Shown here: one piece after another, positions 1-8,557 of the stretch
Layout: each line of letters starts with the position of its first letter
Position numbering within the stretch: position 1 is the first letter of the stretch
Origin: a virus
Reading direction: 5' to 3' (one strand)
Virus record (IMG/VR): IMGVR_UViG_3300048999_000166
Coordinates: 1 to 64,000 of that record
Length of the DNA: 64,000 nt
Program-made: the position numbers and the translations under genes
Notes under the pieces: generated by a model
The model's input: only the letters and a program-made list of their open reading frames with translations
Databases searched by the model: none
What the model was told of the DNA's origin: nothing

Positions 1-2
1 CC

Positions 3-143
3 GATGGCGACATCGAGCTGGCGGAACGCGCGCTGGCGAAGTTCGGCCGCAACGATGAAGGCGGCGCCGGCAAGACGAAGGCGAAGGTCACCACCAAGAA
101 GGCCGTGGCCGACGACGAGGACGAGGAAGAGCCCCCGTTCTGA
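3..143 (+). CDS. C-terminal part of an SSB-like protein (5' end outside window)
   Basis: Only the last 46 codons are in the window. They encode a lysine-rich stretch followed by an acidic tail ending DDEDEEEPPF, the kind of C-terminal tip by which single-stranded-DNA-binding proteins recruit replication partners. The OB-fold itself lies upstream and cannot be seen, so the assignment rests on the tail and on its place just before the DNA polymerase. Another acidic-tailed replication protein is possible. Confidence 0.55.
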   Translation, partial: DGDIELAERALAKFGRNDEGGAGKTKAKVTTKKAVADDEDEEEPPF

Positions 144-154
144 TCGTGAAATAA

Positions 155-203
155 CGAACGGCCAGCGCCTGGGTTGCTCGTCCCACTCGGCGCTGGCCGT
201 TCG
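155..203 (+). terminator. Long-loop inverted repeat after the SSB-like gene
   Basis: Perfect 15-bp arms (155-169 and 189-203) are separated by a 19-nt loop, 11 bases after the stop codon. There is no U-tract, so it may be an RNA-processing or 3'-stabilising hairpin rather than a classical intrinsic terminator. A similar GGCC-GTTC long-loop repeat lies at 24147-24200. Confidence 0.55.
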
Positions 204-266
204 AACCACTAGCTCTTCCCTACGCGCTGGAACGTGTAGGGCCACCTCACAGGAAGGAGAGGCCCT

Positions 267-662
267 ATGAGTATGCCACAGCTGTCTACGGGCATGCCGA
301 TGCTGCATCCACTCGTACCAGCCGGCGCGTTCGATCTCAAGGCGCTGCTGGAGCACGACCCTCCGACGCGCTGGCACCCCGAGGAGGGTGACCGCCTCTC
401 CGGTGAAGTAGTCAAGGTCGAGGACAAGCCCGCGTTCGGGACGACCGCTCCCGTGCTATTCGTGCTCGATGAGGGCCAGTACCGAACGCTGCGCTGCGGT
501 GGCGTCGTGCTGCGCGGCTGCTTGAAGACCCTCAACCCACAGCCCGGCGAGCGCGTGCTGGTCAAGTACGAGGGGAAGCGCAAGACCGTCGATGGGACGC
601 GCGAGTACGCGCTCTACCGCATGGCCGTGCAGCGCGACGGGAAATGGGTGGTCGGGCAGTGA
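267..662 (+). CDS. Conserved-type hypothetical protein upstream of DNA polymerase
   Basis: A 131-residue soluble protein with a strong Shine-Dalgarno (AGGAAGGAGAGG) just before the ATG. It is predicted to be beta-rich, with alternating hydrophobic stretches around residues 45-120 (LSGEVVKVED, VLFVLDEG, RVLVKYEGKRK). This could be a small OB- or SH3-like fold, but no family is recognised. Its stop overlaps the polymerase GTG start (GTGA), so the two are probably translationally coupled and it may act with the replisome; that role is inferred from context only. Confidence 0.75.
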   Translation: MSMPQLSTGMPMLHPLVPAGAFDLKALLEHDPPTRWHPEEGDRLSGEVVKVEDKPAFGTTAPVLFVLDEGQYRTLRCGGVVLRGCLKTLNPQPGERVLVKYEGKRKTVDGTREYALYRMAVQRDGKWVVGQ

Positions 663-2467
663 CCACCGAATCGCAGGTCAACTTCTACGCCCAGCACACC
701 GAGACCGACCCGACCCGGCGCAGCTACTCGATCGGGGATCAGGCCGCGGTCGAGGTGGTGCGGTTGGCCGCCAGCGCGGGCACGGTCGCGGTCGACATCG
801 AGACGGCTGGCCTCGGGGCGAAGGCCTTCCAGGTCAAGGTGGTCATCATCGCCACCCCGGCTCGGAGCTGTGTGCTGGATGCGAGCAATCCGGCCCACCG
901 AGCGGCGGCCTCCGACGCGCTCGCCGTAGCGAACACGCTGGTGTTTCACAACAGCGCCTTCGATGTACCGCCGCTGGTGACCGCCGGCATCATGGGGCTG
1001 GAGGACATCGAGAAGGTCGTCGACACGCTGGTGTACGCGCGAATGGCGCTGACCGGCGTACGCGATAGCCGCAAGCTCGGTGACCTGGAGAAGCGCTATC
1101 TCTCCGGTGCGCTGCGCACCCAGACCAAGGACAACCTCGCGGAGTGGGGCAAGGTCAACCGCCTTTCCAAGGCGAAGATCTTCGAGCAGGCCCAGTACAG
1201 CGACCCGATCTACGCCATGTACGCGGGCTGGGACGGGATCTTGACCTCGATGATCGTTCCGCACGTGAAGGACCACTGCCGGCGCCAGCTGACCGAGCAC
1301 CCCTTCGGGCGCTACGGCGCCGACGCCGTCGAGGCCGAATACCTGATGGAGCGCGAGCAGCGGGTCAACCGGGTGATGCTCAAGCGCTCCGCGCGCGGCC
1401 TGCGGATCGATGACGACGCGATCGCGGCCGAGGAGGAGCGCATCCGGGTTCGGATGGGCGAGCTAGCCGAGGAACTGACCACCTATGGCGTAGAGGACCC
1501 GAGCAACCGCAACCAGCTCGCGGCGTCCTTGGAGGCAGCGGAGGCTTTCCCGGAGGACTACCCGAGGACCGCGAAGACCAACAGGCCCTCCACCCAGGGC
1601 AAGCACCTGGAGGTGATCGACCATCCGATGGTGCGCGCCTTCACGGGCTACGACGATATCCGGCGGTTGTTCACCTACCTGGAGAACGCGCGCCTCGTCG
1701 CGGAGCGCACCGACGGCAAGATCCATCCGTCGGTCAACATCCTGCACGCCCGGACCGGCCGGATGAGCTACGGGAGCCCGGCGCTGCAGCAGTTCACCGG
1801 CGACGCCCGCCACGCGATCTTGGCTGATGAGGGCCGGGAGATGACGAGCCTCGACTGGAGCCAGATCGAGCCCGTGCTCGGCGCGAACCTGGCCGGCGAC
1901 GTCGATCCGATCAAGAAGTACGAAGCCGGCGGTGATCTCTACCAGGTGGCCGCGGACGCCGCGGGCGTCACCCGCAAGACCGCGAAGGTCGTGCTGTTGG
2001 CGATGCTCTACGGGCAAGGCATCAAGAGCCTCGCGGCCGGCGTCGGAGTCGAGGTCGCGGAGGCGAAGGTCATCCGCGCGAAGGTAGCCGCGGCCATGCC
2101 GCTCACCGACCGCTTCACCGGCTGGGCGGCGGAGTGGTCGGGGACGGTCGGGAAGACCTGGACACTGTCGGGACGGATCATCGACGTTGATCCGGAGTTT
2201 GGGTATAAGGGCACGAACTTCACCGTGCAGGGCTCCAGCTACGACGTGCTAGCGGAATCCGTCATCGGGTGCCAAGACGCTGGGCTGGAGGACGCGATTC
2301 TGATCGCGGTGCATGACGAGCTGGTGGTGGACACCGAGGCGGCGGCCGACATCGAGGCCATCATGCGGAAGCCACCACCGCGGCTGGTGGAGCTGGCGGG
2401 GCGCACCCCGATCTTCCGCTGCGATCGCGATGACCTCGGGCACGCGTGGCGGGGGGAGGAGAAGTGA
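659..2467 (+). CDS. polA: Family A DNA polymerase with 3'-5' exonuclease domain
   Basis: Replicative polymerase of the phage Pol I type, about 600 residues and without a 5'-3' exonuclease domain. In numbering from the ATG at 644 the proofreading motifs are visible: Exo I DIET at 51, Exo II HNSAFD at 102-107, Exo III Y...WD at 193-197. The polymerase motifs follow: motif A DWSQIE at 404-409, motif B RKTAKVVLLAMLYG at 444-457, motif C HDE at 557-559. Motif A has DWSQIE where DYSQIELR is common. I prefer the GTG at 659 because it overlaps the previous stop as GTGA; the ATG at 644 is the alternative. The next gene starts on the last base of the stop codon, so these replication genes form one operon. 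Confidence 0.97.
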   Translation: MTTESQVNFYAQHTETDPTRRSYSIGDQAAVEVVRLAASAGTVAVDIETAGLGAKAFQVKVVIIATPARSCVLDASNPAHRAAASDALAVANTLVFHNSAFDVPPLVTAGIMGLEDIEKVVDTLVYARMALTGVRDSRKLGDLEKRYLSGALRTQTKDNLAEWGKVNRLSKAKIFEQAQYSDPIYAMYAGWDGILTSMIVPHVKDHCRRQLTEHPFGRYGADAVEAEYLMEREQRVNRVMLKRSARGLRIDDDAIAAEEERIRVRMGELAEELTTYGVEDPSNRNQLAASLEAAEAFPEDYPRTAKTNRPSTQGKHLEVIDHPMVRAFTGYDDIRRLFTYLENARLVAERTDGKIHPSVNILHARTGRMSYGSPALQQFTGDARHAILADEGREMTSLDWSQIEPVLGANLAGDVDPIKKYEAGGDLYQVAADAAGVTRKTAKVVLLAMLYGQGIKSLAAGVGVEVAEAKVIRAKVAAAMPLTDRFTGWAAEWSGTVGKTWTLSGRIIDVDPEFGYKGTNFTVQGSSYDVLAESVIGCQDAGLEDAILIAVHDELVVDTEAAADIEAIMRKPPPRLVELAGRTPIFRCDRDDLGHAWRGEEK

Positions 2468-4752
2468 TGCCCGCCTCCGGTGGGGATCGCCGGTTCGTGC
2501 ACCTGTTCGGGGGTAGCCGCGAGAACAGCGACCTAGTCGGAATCGCTAAGGCGGCCTGCAAGGAGGGCTTCGCGGTACTGCCGGTCTACCCCGGCGAGAA
2601 GCGACCGCTGTGCACGCTCACCGACCGCGCTCGCAACGCCGCGGACCGGCTGGCGGCCAACACCGCCCGTGCGGAGGGTAAGCGCCGCTGGGAGCTGGCC
2701 AAGCACCCTTGCGGGCGGGTGCACGCGATCACCGACCCGATGGAGGCGGAGCGGGTATTCAAGCGGCTGCTGCTCAAGCACCCCGACCTCAACATCGGGC
2801 TGGAGGTCGGGGCGAGCCGGTTGCTGGTGGTCGATGCCGACACCGTCGCGGAGGTGGCGAGCTTCACCACCTACTGGGCGGAGCGCGAGGGTGTGCCGGA
2901 GCTGGTGAACGCGGCGCCCACCGTCCACTCGCCGGGCGTGCTCAAGGACAGCGCCAACCCCGAAGATGAAACTAGCTGGGCGCACAAGCACGGCGGACAC
3001 TTCTGGTTCCTGCTGCCGGAGGAGGTGAACTTCTCCGAGGTCGCGTATGCCACGGCGATGAAGATCGGCGCGCACGCCACGAAGGCGACGCTGATGTTCC
3101 ACGACCAGCTCGTGCTGGTGCCGCCCAGCGTGCGCCCGGAGGGCGCCTACACGATGGGCAGCGACATACAACCCGCCCCGGGTTGGATGATCGAGGAGTT
3201 GCTCGCGCACATCGCGGGCAACGCTCGGGTGACCGAGGAGCACCGCCGGACGGTGCTCGATGGCGACGACGACATCGAGGCGCACTTCGCTGACCGGGCG
3301 TGGGAGGAGATTCTCGCGCCCTACGGCTGGAACACCTCCGGGCGGCCCGATAGTTGCGGCTGCGAGATATGGACGCGCCCCGGGGACTGGAGCAGCCCAA
3401 AGTCGGCCACGGCTCACGACCTCGGGTGCCTCTCGTTCGAGGATCGCTGCTTCCTGCACCTGTGGACCGACAACCCGCCCGAGGAACTTGCGGGACGCAA
3501 AACATGGTCGAAGCTGCAGGTGATCGCGGCGTACGAGTACGGCGGGGATGCCGGCGCCGCCATGCGTGAGCTGGGCATTACCCGAGCGCACAGCGAACCG
3601 ACGGTGCTGGACAAGGACCGGCTGGCCGAGATTATGGGGAAGCCGGAGACCGCGCCCGAGCCGGCGCCCACGGTGGATGCGGCGGAGGACGAGGAAGACG
3701 ACGACGATCCGGCGCAAGACGATCAAGACCCGGTAGACGCCCTCCTCGCGGAGCTGATCCCAGCGTCGGAACTGGACTCGATCCCCGAACCCGTCCCGTT
3801 GGTGGAGGGGATCCTGGACTGCAATTCGCTTTCGCGTGTGATCGGTACGTCCGGGCACGGGAAGTCGTTCTTCATGATCGATGTGGCCGCGCATGTCGCG
3901 CTCGGGTTGCCCTGGCATGGCCGCGCGTGCACCCAGGGGAACGTGGTGTACATGGTGGCCGAGGGCGTGGGAGGTATCAAGGCCCGCGTCCGAGCGTGGG
4001 AATCGCATCACGACACAAAGCTCGATAAACAAGCCTTATTCTTGCCGCGTGCAGTGCAAGTAATGCACCAGACCGAGTGGTTGATCTGGGTGGCCGCCAT
4101 GGCAAAGCTCCGTCCTGCTCTCATCATCCTTGATACCCAAGCCAGGATTACGGTGGGAGCTAACGAGAACGAGGCCAAGGATATGGGCGTGATGGTCGAA
4201 CGAGCGGACCTATTGCGCACCCAGACCGGAGCGTGTGTGGTTCTTATTCACCACAAGGGGCGATCCGGTGACCACGGACGCGGTTCCACCGTGGTACCCG
4301 CGGCTCTGGACACCGAAATCAGCGTCACGAAGCAGGGCGTCAACCGGATCACCGTGCTGAGCGAGAAGCAGAAGGATCGGGAGGACTTCCGCCCGATCTC
4401 GCTGGATCTGATCACGGTCGGGAAGTCGGCTGTGTTGGTGGCGGCTGGCAGCGCTGAGACACCGTTTGAGCGCCCCAGGGTGGACGAGAACTCGCCGGCT
4501 CGGGACCGGATCGTCAAGTGGGTGCACGCGACCTTCGGACAGGGCCACGGAGCGACGAAGGCGGAGGCCTTCACGGCGGTCAAGGAGAACGACCGCGGCC
4601 CTAACGGGAAGCCGATGTCGAAGGGTCAGTTCTACAAGATGTGGGGCGCGCTGGAGGAGGACAACGTCCTGATCGTGACGGACACCGACGTCGGGAAGCG
4701 CTTCAGCGTTGACCTTGCGGAGGTAGTCCGACTGGGGCTGGCGGAGGGCTGA
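2467..4752 (+). CDS. Bifunctional primase/polymerase and RepA-like hexameric helicase
   Basis: A 761-residue replication protein. The N-terminal third has the Prim-Pol signature: VVDADT around residues 121-126 (acidic metal ligands) and the HKHGGHFWFLLP strand near 175-186. An acidic linker (EDEEDDDDPAQDDQD) then leads to a RecA-fold ATPase with Walker A GTSGHGKS at about 460-467, Walker B LIILD ending at D556, and a conserved IHHKGRSGDHGRGST loop. It should prime DNA synthesis and unwind the fork for the adjacent polymerase. ATG 2467 follows GGGGGGAGGAG and shares one base with the polymerase stop; the in-frame GTG at 2446 is less likely. A winged-helix-like C terminus is possible. Confidence 0.94.
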   Translation: MPASGGDRRFVHLFGGSRENSDLVGIAKAACKEGFAVLPVYPGEKRPLCTLTDRARNAADRLAANTARAEGKRRWELAKHPCGRVHAITDPMEAERVFKRLLLKHPDLNIGLEVGASRLLVVDADTVAEVASFTTYWAEREGVPELVNAAPTVHSPGVLKDSANPEDETSWAHKHGGHFWFLLPEEVNFSEVAYATAMKIGAHATKATLMFHDQLVLVPPSVRPEGAYTMGSDIQPAPGWMIEELLAHIAGNARVTEEHRRTVLDGDDDIEAHFADRAWEEILAPYGWNTSGRPDSCGCEIWTRPGDWSSPKSATAHDLGCLSFEDRCFLHLWTDNPPEELAGRKTWSKLQVIAAYEYGGDAGAAMRELGITRAHSEPTVLDKDRLAEIMGKPETAPEPAPTVDAAEDEEDDDDPAQDDQDPVDALLAELIPASELDSIPEPVPLVEGILDCNSLSRVIGTSGHGKSFFMIDVAAHVALGLPWHGRACTQGNVVYMVAEGVGGIKARVRAWESHHDTKLDKQALFLPRAVQVMHQTEWLIWVAAMAKLRPALIILDTQARITVGANENEAKDMGVMVERADLLRTQTGACVVLIHHKGRSGDHGRGSTVVPAALDTEISVTKQGVNRITVLSEKQKDREDFRPISLDLITVGKSAVLVAAGSAETPFERPRVDENSPARDRIVKWVHATFGQGHGATKAEAFTAVKENDRGPNGKPMSKGQFYKMWGALEEDNVLIVTDTDVGKRFSVDLAEVVRLGLAEG

Positions 4753-4760
4753 AAAGTGGA

Positions 4761-4973
4761 GTCTCATAACCCTCTTATGGAAGATCTTGAGCAGGGAGTC
4801 TCTTCATGGAGTCTCCTAGTCTCCTCGAAGAGATCGTCAGAGCATTTCAGCAGTTCACAGTATGTCTCGTCGGAGAGTCTCGTTGTCTCGTCTCGTCCGC
4901 GAGGCAATGGAAGTCTCGTGTCTCGTCTCCTCCTCCTCCCTTGGGAGGAGACGACGAGACTTTGCCTGGAGAC
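4761..4973. repeat. GTCTC-dense tract between helicase and nuclease genes
   Basis: Eleven GTCTC and three GAGAC pentamers fall within about 215 bp, several as adjoining GTCTCGTCTC pairs. The tract also holds a short CTCCTCCC-TT-GGGAGGAG inverted repeat. The density is far above chance, and the tract sits in the only sizeable gap of the replication operon. It could be an origin/iteron region, a binding array or a processing site. The reading frame through it is open, but its peptide is a low-complexity product of the repeat. Confidence 0.7.
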
Positions 4974-4995
4974 TTGGATCTTGAAAGGAAGTCCG

Positions 4996-5148
4996 ATGAC
5001 CTGGATCCCGTCCGAGGGCATGAGTGGAGAACGCATCGAACGCGAGCTTGCTCGACGAGCGAGAGCTGTGGCCGATACCGACGACCCGTACTACTGCCCG
5101 CACTGCGGTGTGAGCCCGTGCGCGCACTTGACCGAGGACTGCGGCTGA
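4996..5148 (+). CDS. Small zinc-ribbon protein
   Basis: A 50-residue protein starting at ATG 4996 behind GAAAGGAAG. Its C-terminal half contains YYCPHCGVSPCAH and a final C, a single zinc-knuckle-like cluster preceded by a basic helix (RIERELARRARAV). Its stop shares one base with the next ATG. The frame is open back to a GTG at 4756 with its own Shine-Dalgarno, so a 130-residue version running through the GTCTC repeat cannot be excluded. Function unknown; nucleic-acid binding is plausible. Confidence 0.65.
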   Translation: MTWIPSEGMSGERIERELARRARAVADTDDPYYCPHCGVSPCAHLTEDCG

Positions 5149-6221
5149 TGGCGCTCAAGGGGGTGCGGGAAGCCGCGGTGGTGGCGCCGGCTGACCCGGA
5201 GGCGCGGAGGCGGTGGGAGTTCGATCAGGCGATCGAGGGCAACCGCGATCAGTGGGGTCGACCGAAGATCATGCTTCCGGACAACTCGAAGGAGGTCGGC
5301 TACCGGAGGGCATCGAGCTACGGGGCTCCGCTGGAGGACGCCTCCGCGCTGGAGGCATGGAAGCTGCGGCAGGTGGCGCGCGGTGTTTCGCGTCGGAAAG
5401 ACCTGCAGATGGCGGTATCGCGCAGCGAAATGGGACTCGATTCTTCGGAATTCGATGAGCAGAAGGCGTCCAAGAAGGAATTGGATGCGCTGTGTAAGCA
5501 AGCGATGGATGCGGTCGGGTCCGGGGAAAAGGCGGTCATCGGTACCGGACTGCACCATGTATTCGAGCAGATCGATATGGGGAAGGATCCGGGGCACCTC
5601 GACGAGCAATGGCGTCCGGACCTTAAGGCCTACCAGGAATTGAGCCGGGGCTTCCGGTCGCTGTCGGTCGAGCTGTTCGTGGTGCAGGACGACCATGAGG
5701 TGGCGGGCACCCTCGATCGAGCGGTGGAGACGCTGCACGACATGGAGGCGCCCGACGGGTCGGTGCTGCCGGCGGGCACGGTGCTGATCGGGGACATCAA
5801 GACCGCCCAGCGGATGGAGTTCGCGGGGGCGAAGTTCTCCGTCCAGTGTTGGACGTATGCCACAGCGACTCCCTACGACCCGATCGAGAAGGTTCGGACT
5901 CCCTGGGCGCACACCCCACCGAATCAGGACTGGGCGGTGATCTTCCATGTGGCGAGCGGCAGCGGCCAGGCTCGCCTCTACTGGGTGGATCTTCAGGCTG
6001 CGGCAGCGGCCGCCGATCTCGTCCGGTCGGTCTACACCTGGCGCAATCGGCTCGGGAAGGCGATGGTGCGCCCCGCCGAGGAGAACTTCGTGGCGACCTG
6101 CGCGCTGGCGACGTCGGTGACCGACCTCGGGTTCGCCTACGAGCGAGCGAAGTCGGCGGGCGTCTGGTCGGACTCGCTGAAGGCGCTGTTCGGGGCGCGG
6201 AAGAAGGAGCTGGTCGGGTGA
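5148..6221 (+). CDS. Cas4/RecB-like PD-(D/E)XK exonuclease
   Basis: A 357-residue nuclease of the type often annotated in actinophages as a Cas4-family exonuclease. Visible motifs from ATG 5148: GTGLHHVFE at 132-140 with the conserved His, E175, VAGTLD ending at D190, and GDIKT with D216 and K218 (the D...(D/E)xK metal site). I do not see the four-cysteine iron-sulfur cluster of classical Cas4. It probably resects DNA ends for replication or recombination with the RuvC-like enzyme downstream. The longer frame from 4806 runs through the GTCTC repeat and is not supported. Confidence 0.85.
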   Translation: MALKGVREAAVVAPADPEARRRWEFDQAIEGNRDQWGRPKIMLPDNSKEVGYRRASSYGAPLEDASALEAWKLRQVARGVSRRKDLQMAVSRSEMGLDSSEFDEQKASKKELDALCKQAMDAVGSGEKAVIGTGLHHVFEQIDMGKDPGHLDEQWRPDLKAYQELSRGFRSLSVELFVVQDDHEVAGTLDRAVETLHDMEAPDGSVLPAGTVLIGDIKTAQRMEFAGAKFSVQCWTYATATPYDPIEKVRTPWAHTPPNQDWAVIFHVASGSGQARLYWVDLQAAAAAADLVRSVYTWRNRLGKAMVRPAEENFVATCALATSVTDLGFAYERAKSAGVWSDSLKALFGARKKELVG

Positions 6222-6499
6222 GCCGCGAGTGGAGCTACACCTCCGCCGGTACGGAGCTTCGGATCATGCGGCTCCCGGACCGCAACAATCTCTACCTGGT
6301 GCTGGTCGATGACGATGGGATGCACTGCGTGGCCCGGACGCTCGGTGACCGGGAGGCGGTCGCCCTGACGGGCTTCCTGGACTCGATTACGAGCCCTCAG
6401 AGCGAATTTGCGGTACGTCAGGACCCAGGGGGTGGGTCCGTCCACGTCGAGCGGGAGATGAAGCGTCGTCGAGGCGCTGAGGGCTCGGAATCGCCATGA
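6218..6499 (+). CDS. Hypothetical protein between nuclease and RuvC
   Basis: A 93-residue protein starting at GTG 6218 (GTGA overlap with the nuclease stop) and ending in an ATGA overlap with the RuvC-like gene. The middle is beta-rich (LRIMRLPDRNNLYLVLVDDDG) and the C terminus basic (EMKRRRGAEG). No family recognised; the double overlap says it is translated as part of the replication operon. Confidence 0.75.
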   Translation: MSREWSYTSAGTELRIMRLPDRNNLYLVLVDDDGMHCVARTLGDREAVALTGFLDSITSPQSEFAVRQDPGGGSVHVEREMKRRRGAEGSESP

Positions 6500-7053
6500 A
6501 GCGAGTGGTGGGGCTCGACCTCTCACTGACGAAGACGGGTATCGCGGTGATCGTGGCGGCCAGCCGCGGAACCAAACTGGTGACCGACACGATCAGCTCG
6601 ACCGGCAAGCGCGGTGACTCGTTGGTCGAACGGCACGCGCGCATCACCACGCTCAGCAAAGCGATCATGCACCATGCGTCGGTGTCGGACCTGGTGGTCA
6701 TCGAGGGGTTGTTCGTCGGGCCGAACGCCGGAAGTTTGATCGATCGCGCTGCCCTATTCTGGCACGTGGCGGGCGGTCTGATCAGGCGAGAGGTGCCGGT
6801 GGCGATCATTGCGCCGCAGGCGATGAAGAAGGGGATCGTGGGTCGAGCGGGATCAGTCAAGGACAAGGTCGACAAGGTCCATGTGGCGCTGGCGGTAGCG
6901 AAGCTCTACCCGGACGCCGACCTCGGTGGCAACGACTCGGCGGACGCCGCGGCGCTCGCGCACCTCGGGGCGGTCTGGTTGGGGCTCGATGTGCCTACCC
7001 TTGCCTATCACCGTGCTGTGGTCGCGGAGTGGCCGGAGATGATTTCATCATGA
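6496..7053 (+). CDS. ruvC: RuvC-like Holliday junction resolvase
   Basis: A 185-residue RNase H-fold endonuclease. The acidic metal ligands are in the expected places: D8 in VVGLDLSLTKTGIA, E70 in LVVIEGLF, and D147/D150 in GGNDSADAAALAH. It would resolve four-way junctions or branched replication intermediates before packaging. It overlaps both neighbours by ATGA junctions, tying it to the nuclease and polymerase genes. Confidence 0.9.
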   Translation: MKRVVGLDLSLTKTGIAVIVAASRGTKLVTDTISSTGKRGDSLVERHARITTLSKAIMHHASVSDLVVIEGLFVGPNAGSLIDRAALFWHVAGGLIRREVPVAIIAPQAMKKGIVGRAGSVKDKVDKVHVALAVAKLYPDADLGGNDSADAAALAHLGAVWLGLDVPTLAYHRAVVAEWPEMISS

Positions 7054-7541
7054 GCGATCTGACCGAGACCGAGATCGCGCTGGGTCGCGGACCCGATGAG
7101 TGGGCGCTCGCCCGGGTCGCCAGGTCGGTCGCGGGTGTCTGCGAGCGCCGCGGCTGGAACACCGAGACCGCCAGCGAGTTGCTGGCGATGCTGGGCGTGA
7201 CCGACAAGGACTCGATCAAGCGCGCTCGCGCTGGCCTCGTGCACAGTCGCGAGGCCCGCAAGCGCGCCGGCTACGACCGGGGGCCACGCGCGAGCGCTGC
7301 GGTGCACCGGGCGTTTCATTTGCGCGAGCGACCGATGCCCTCGCTCGTGCCCGAACCTGTCGAGCCTGAACTCCCCGCCGAGCCCTCGTTCTGCCGGGCC
7401 GGGCATGAGCTGGTGGGCGCGAACGTGATCACCCGTCCCGATAAACCGAATCTCGAATGTCGTACCTGTCGTAATGCTCGTAAGCGGAAGTATTACCACC
7501 GTGACGCACGCTGGGAATTGGAGGGTCGGAATGAGTCTTGA
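7050..7541 (+). CDS. Zinc-finger protein with N-terminal helical domain
   Basis: A 163-residue protein from ATG 7050 (ATGA overlap). The N-terminal 85 residues are helical and may contain an HTH (ETASELLAMLGVTDKDSIKRAR). The C terminus has FCRAGHELVGAN followed by CRTCRNARKRKYY, a C-H/C-C zinc-binding pattern seen in HNH-associated phage proteins, but no HNH catalytic triad is visible. A DNA-binding regulator or replication accessory factor is the best guess. Confidence 0.75.
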   Translation: MSDLTETEIALGRGPDEWALARVARSVAGVCERRGWNTETASELLAMLGVTDKDSIKRARAGLVHSREARKRAGYDRGPRASAAVHRAFHLRERPMPSLVPEPVEPELPAEPSFCRAGHELVGANVITRPDKPNLECRTCRNARKRKYYHRDARWELEGRNES

Positions 7542-8256
7542 AGCGGTATGCGAACGACCGGAGGCCGCGTGCGTCACGTGCCGCCCACCGAAGAATCGAG
7601 CCTGGCACCTGGCAATGTCCGGGCATCGAACGTGTGAGCGTTGCGCGGACCGGTTGCACGCGCAGCTGATCGAGGTGGCGGACCGCTACGAGGCGCTCAC
7701 GTCGGTGCCAGCACCGGCGGGAAGCTTCAATGACTTCCGGTGCTCGCCGGGATTCGTATCGCGCAGTCCCGCGTCCGATCACGTCATCGTCATGCGCGAT
7801 CACCGGAGTTCACCCGAGGCTAAGGTGTGGGTGGGCTCCGACGGACGGATTCACCAAGAATCTATTCGACCACCGCTCTCGGTCTATTCGACGCTCGTGA
7901 TCGAGGTTTATGACGTCGTCGAGCTGCGGGAGGTGGCGATGCCGGATCCGCGCGAGAACGTCCGCGACCTGACTGAGTTTCTCGATCGCCATCTCGATTG
8001 GCTGACACGGCAAGAGTCGGTGATCGAGTTCGCGGCGACCTTGCGCCGGCTGCGCAGCCAGCTCATGCCGCTCACCGGTTCGCCACGGGTGTTCCTCGGG
8101 ACGTGCCCGAACGAGGTAGACGAGCAGGTGTGCGGGCGGTCGCTCTACATCCCGACCGGATTCACCTACCGGGACACCGTCTCCTGCGGGAGCTGCGGCT
8201 GGGAGTGGCCTCCAGTCGATTGGATCGCGCTCGGCGACGTACTGGCCGCTAGTTGA
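7531..8256 (+). CDS. Double zinc-ribbon protein
   Basis: A 241-residue protein from ATG 7531, preceded by a GGAGGG Shine-Dalgarno and overlapping the previous gene by 11 bases. Cysteine pairs occur at both ends: CVTCRPP and CERCADRL near the N terminus, CPNEVDEQVCG and CGSCGWEWPP near the C terminus. The middle is a helical region rich in Arg and Asp. It resembles common actinophage zinc-ribbon proteins of unknown role, probably nucleic-acid binding. Confidence 0.75.
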   Translation: MSLEAVCERPEAACVTCRPPKNRAWHLAMSGHRTCERCADRLHAQLIEVADRYEALTSVPAPAGSFNDFRCSPGFVSRSPASDHVIVMRDHRSSPEAKVWVGSDGRIHQESIRPPLSVYSTLVIEVYDVVELREVAMPDPRENVRDLTEFLDRHLDWLTRQESVIEFAATLRRLRSQLMPLTGSPRVFLGTCPNEVDEQVCGRSLYIPTGFTYRDTVSCGSCGWEWPPVDWIALGDVLAAS

Positions 8257-8468
8257 TCAAGATGACTGACCCTCGGAAGGTGCTGGTGACCGCCGAGGAG
8301 GCCGCGCTCTATCTGCACCGGCTCGGAGTGAAGCGAATCAGTGCCGCGACGGTGCGCCAGTGGGCCCGTCGAGGGCACATCGCCACTCACCGCGAGGGAT
8401 GGCGACGCTACGACCTGCGAGAACTTCAGAATCACGCCCGTGAAAAAGGGCTACTTGACAGCGAGTAG
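8253..8468 (+). CDS. MerR/excisionase-type winged-helix DNA-binding protein
   Basis: A 71-residue protein with VLVTAEEAALYLHRLGV, then ISAATVRQWARRGHIATHREGWRRYDLRELQNHA: the helix-turn-helix plus wing of MerR-like, excisionase-like proteins. Two starts are possible, TTG 8253 (TTGA overlap with the previous stop) or ATG 8262. It closes the replication operon. It could be a recombination directionality factor for the recombinase at 19.1 kb or a simple regulator; the sequence does not decide. Confidence 0.8.
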   Translation: MIKMTDPRKVLVTAEEAALYLHRLGVKRISAATVRQWARRGHIATHREGWRRYDLRELQNHAREKGLLDSE

Positions 8469-8557
8469 ATCGAACTGTCACGCTTTTCCACCAGCGGGTG
8501 AGTTGTCTCCGCTTGCTGGATCGGCCGCGTGAGCTTCGGGCTTGTAGCGGTCGCCCT

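Noticed and set aside
945-957. Second parS-like sequence (TGTTTCACAAC) in the polymerase gene
   Set aside because: Only half of the palindrome is present; it encodes the exonuclease motif HNS of the polymerase.
2533-4032. Long leftward ORF opposite the PrimPol-helicase
   Set aside because: Arg/His/Val-rich shadow frame of a high-GC gene with no motifs or ribosome site. The same holds for 31569-33056, 37739-38929, 44323-45804 and 55373-56065 on the minus strand.
4756-5148. A 130-residue ORF starting at GTG 4756, and an N-terminal extension of the nuclease from ATG 4806
   Set aside because: The extra codons are the GTCTC repeat read as low-complexity Ser/Val/Leu text. The ATG at 4996 with GAAAGGAAG and the ATG at 5148 overlapping the previous stop are better starts.
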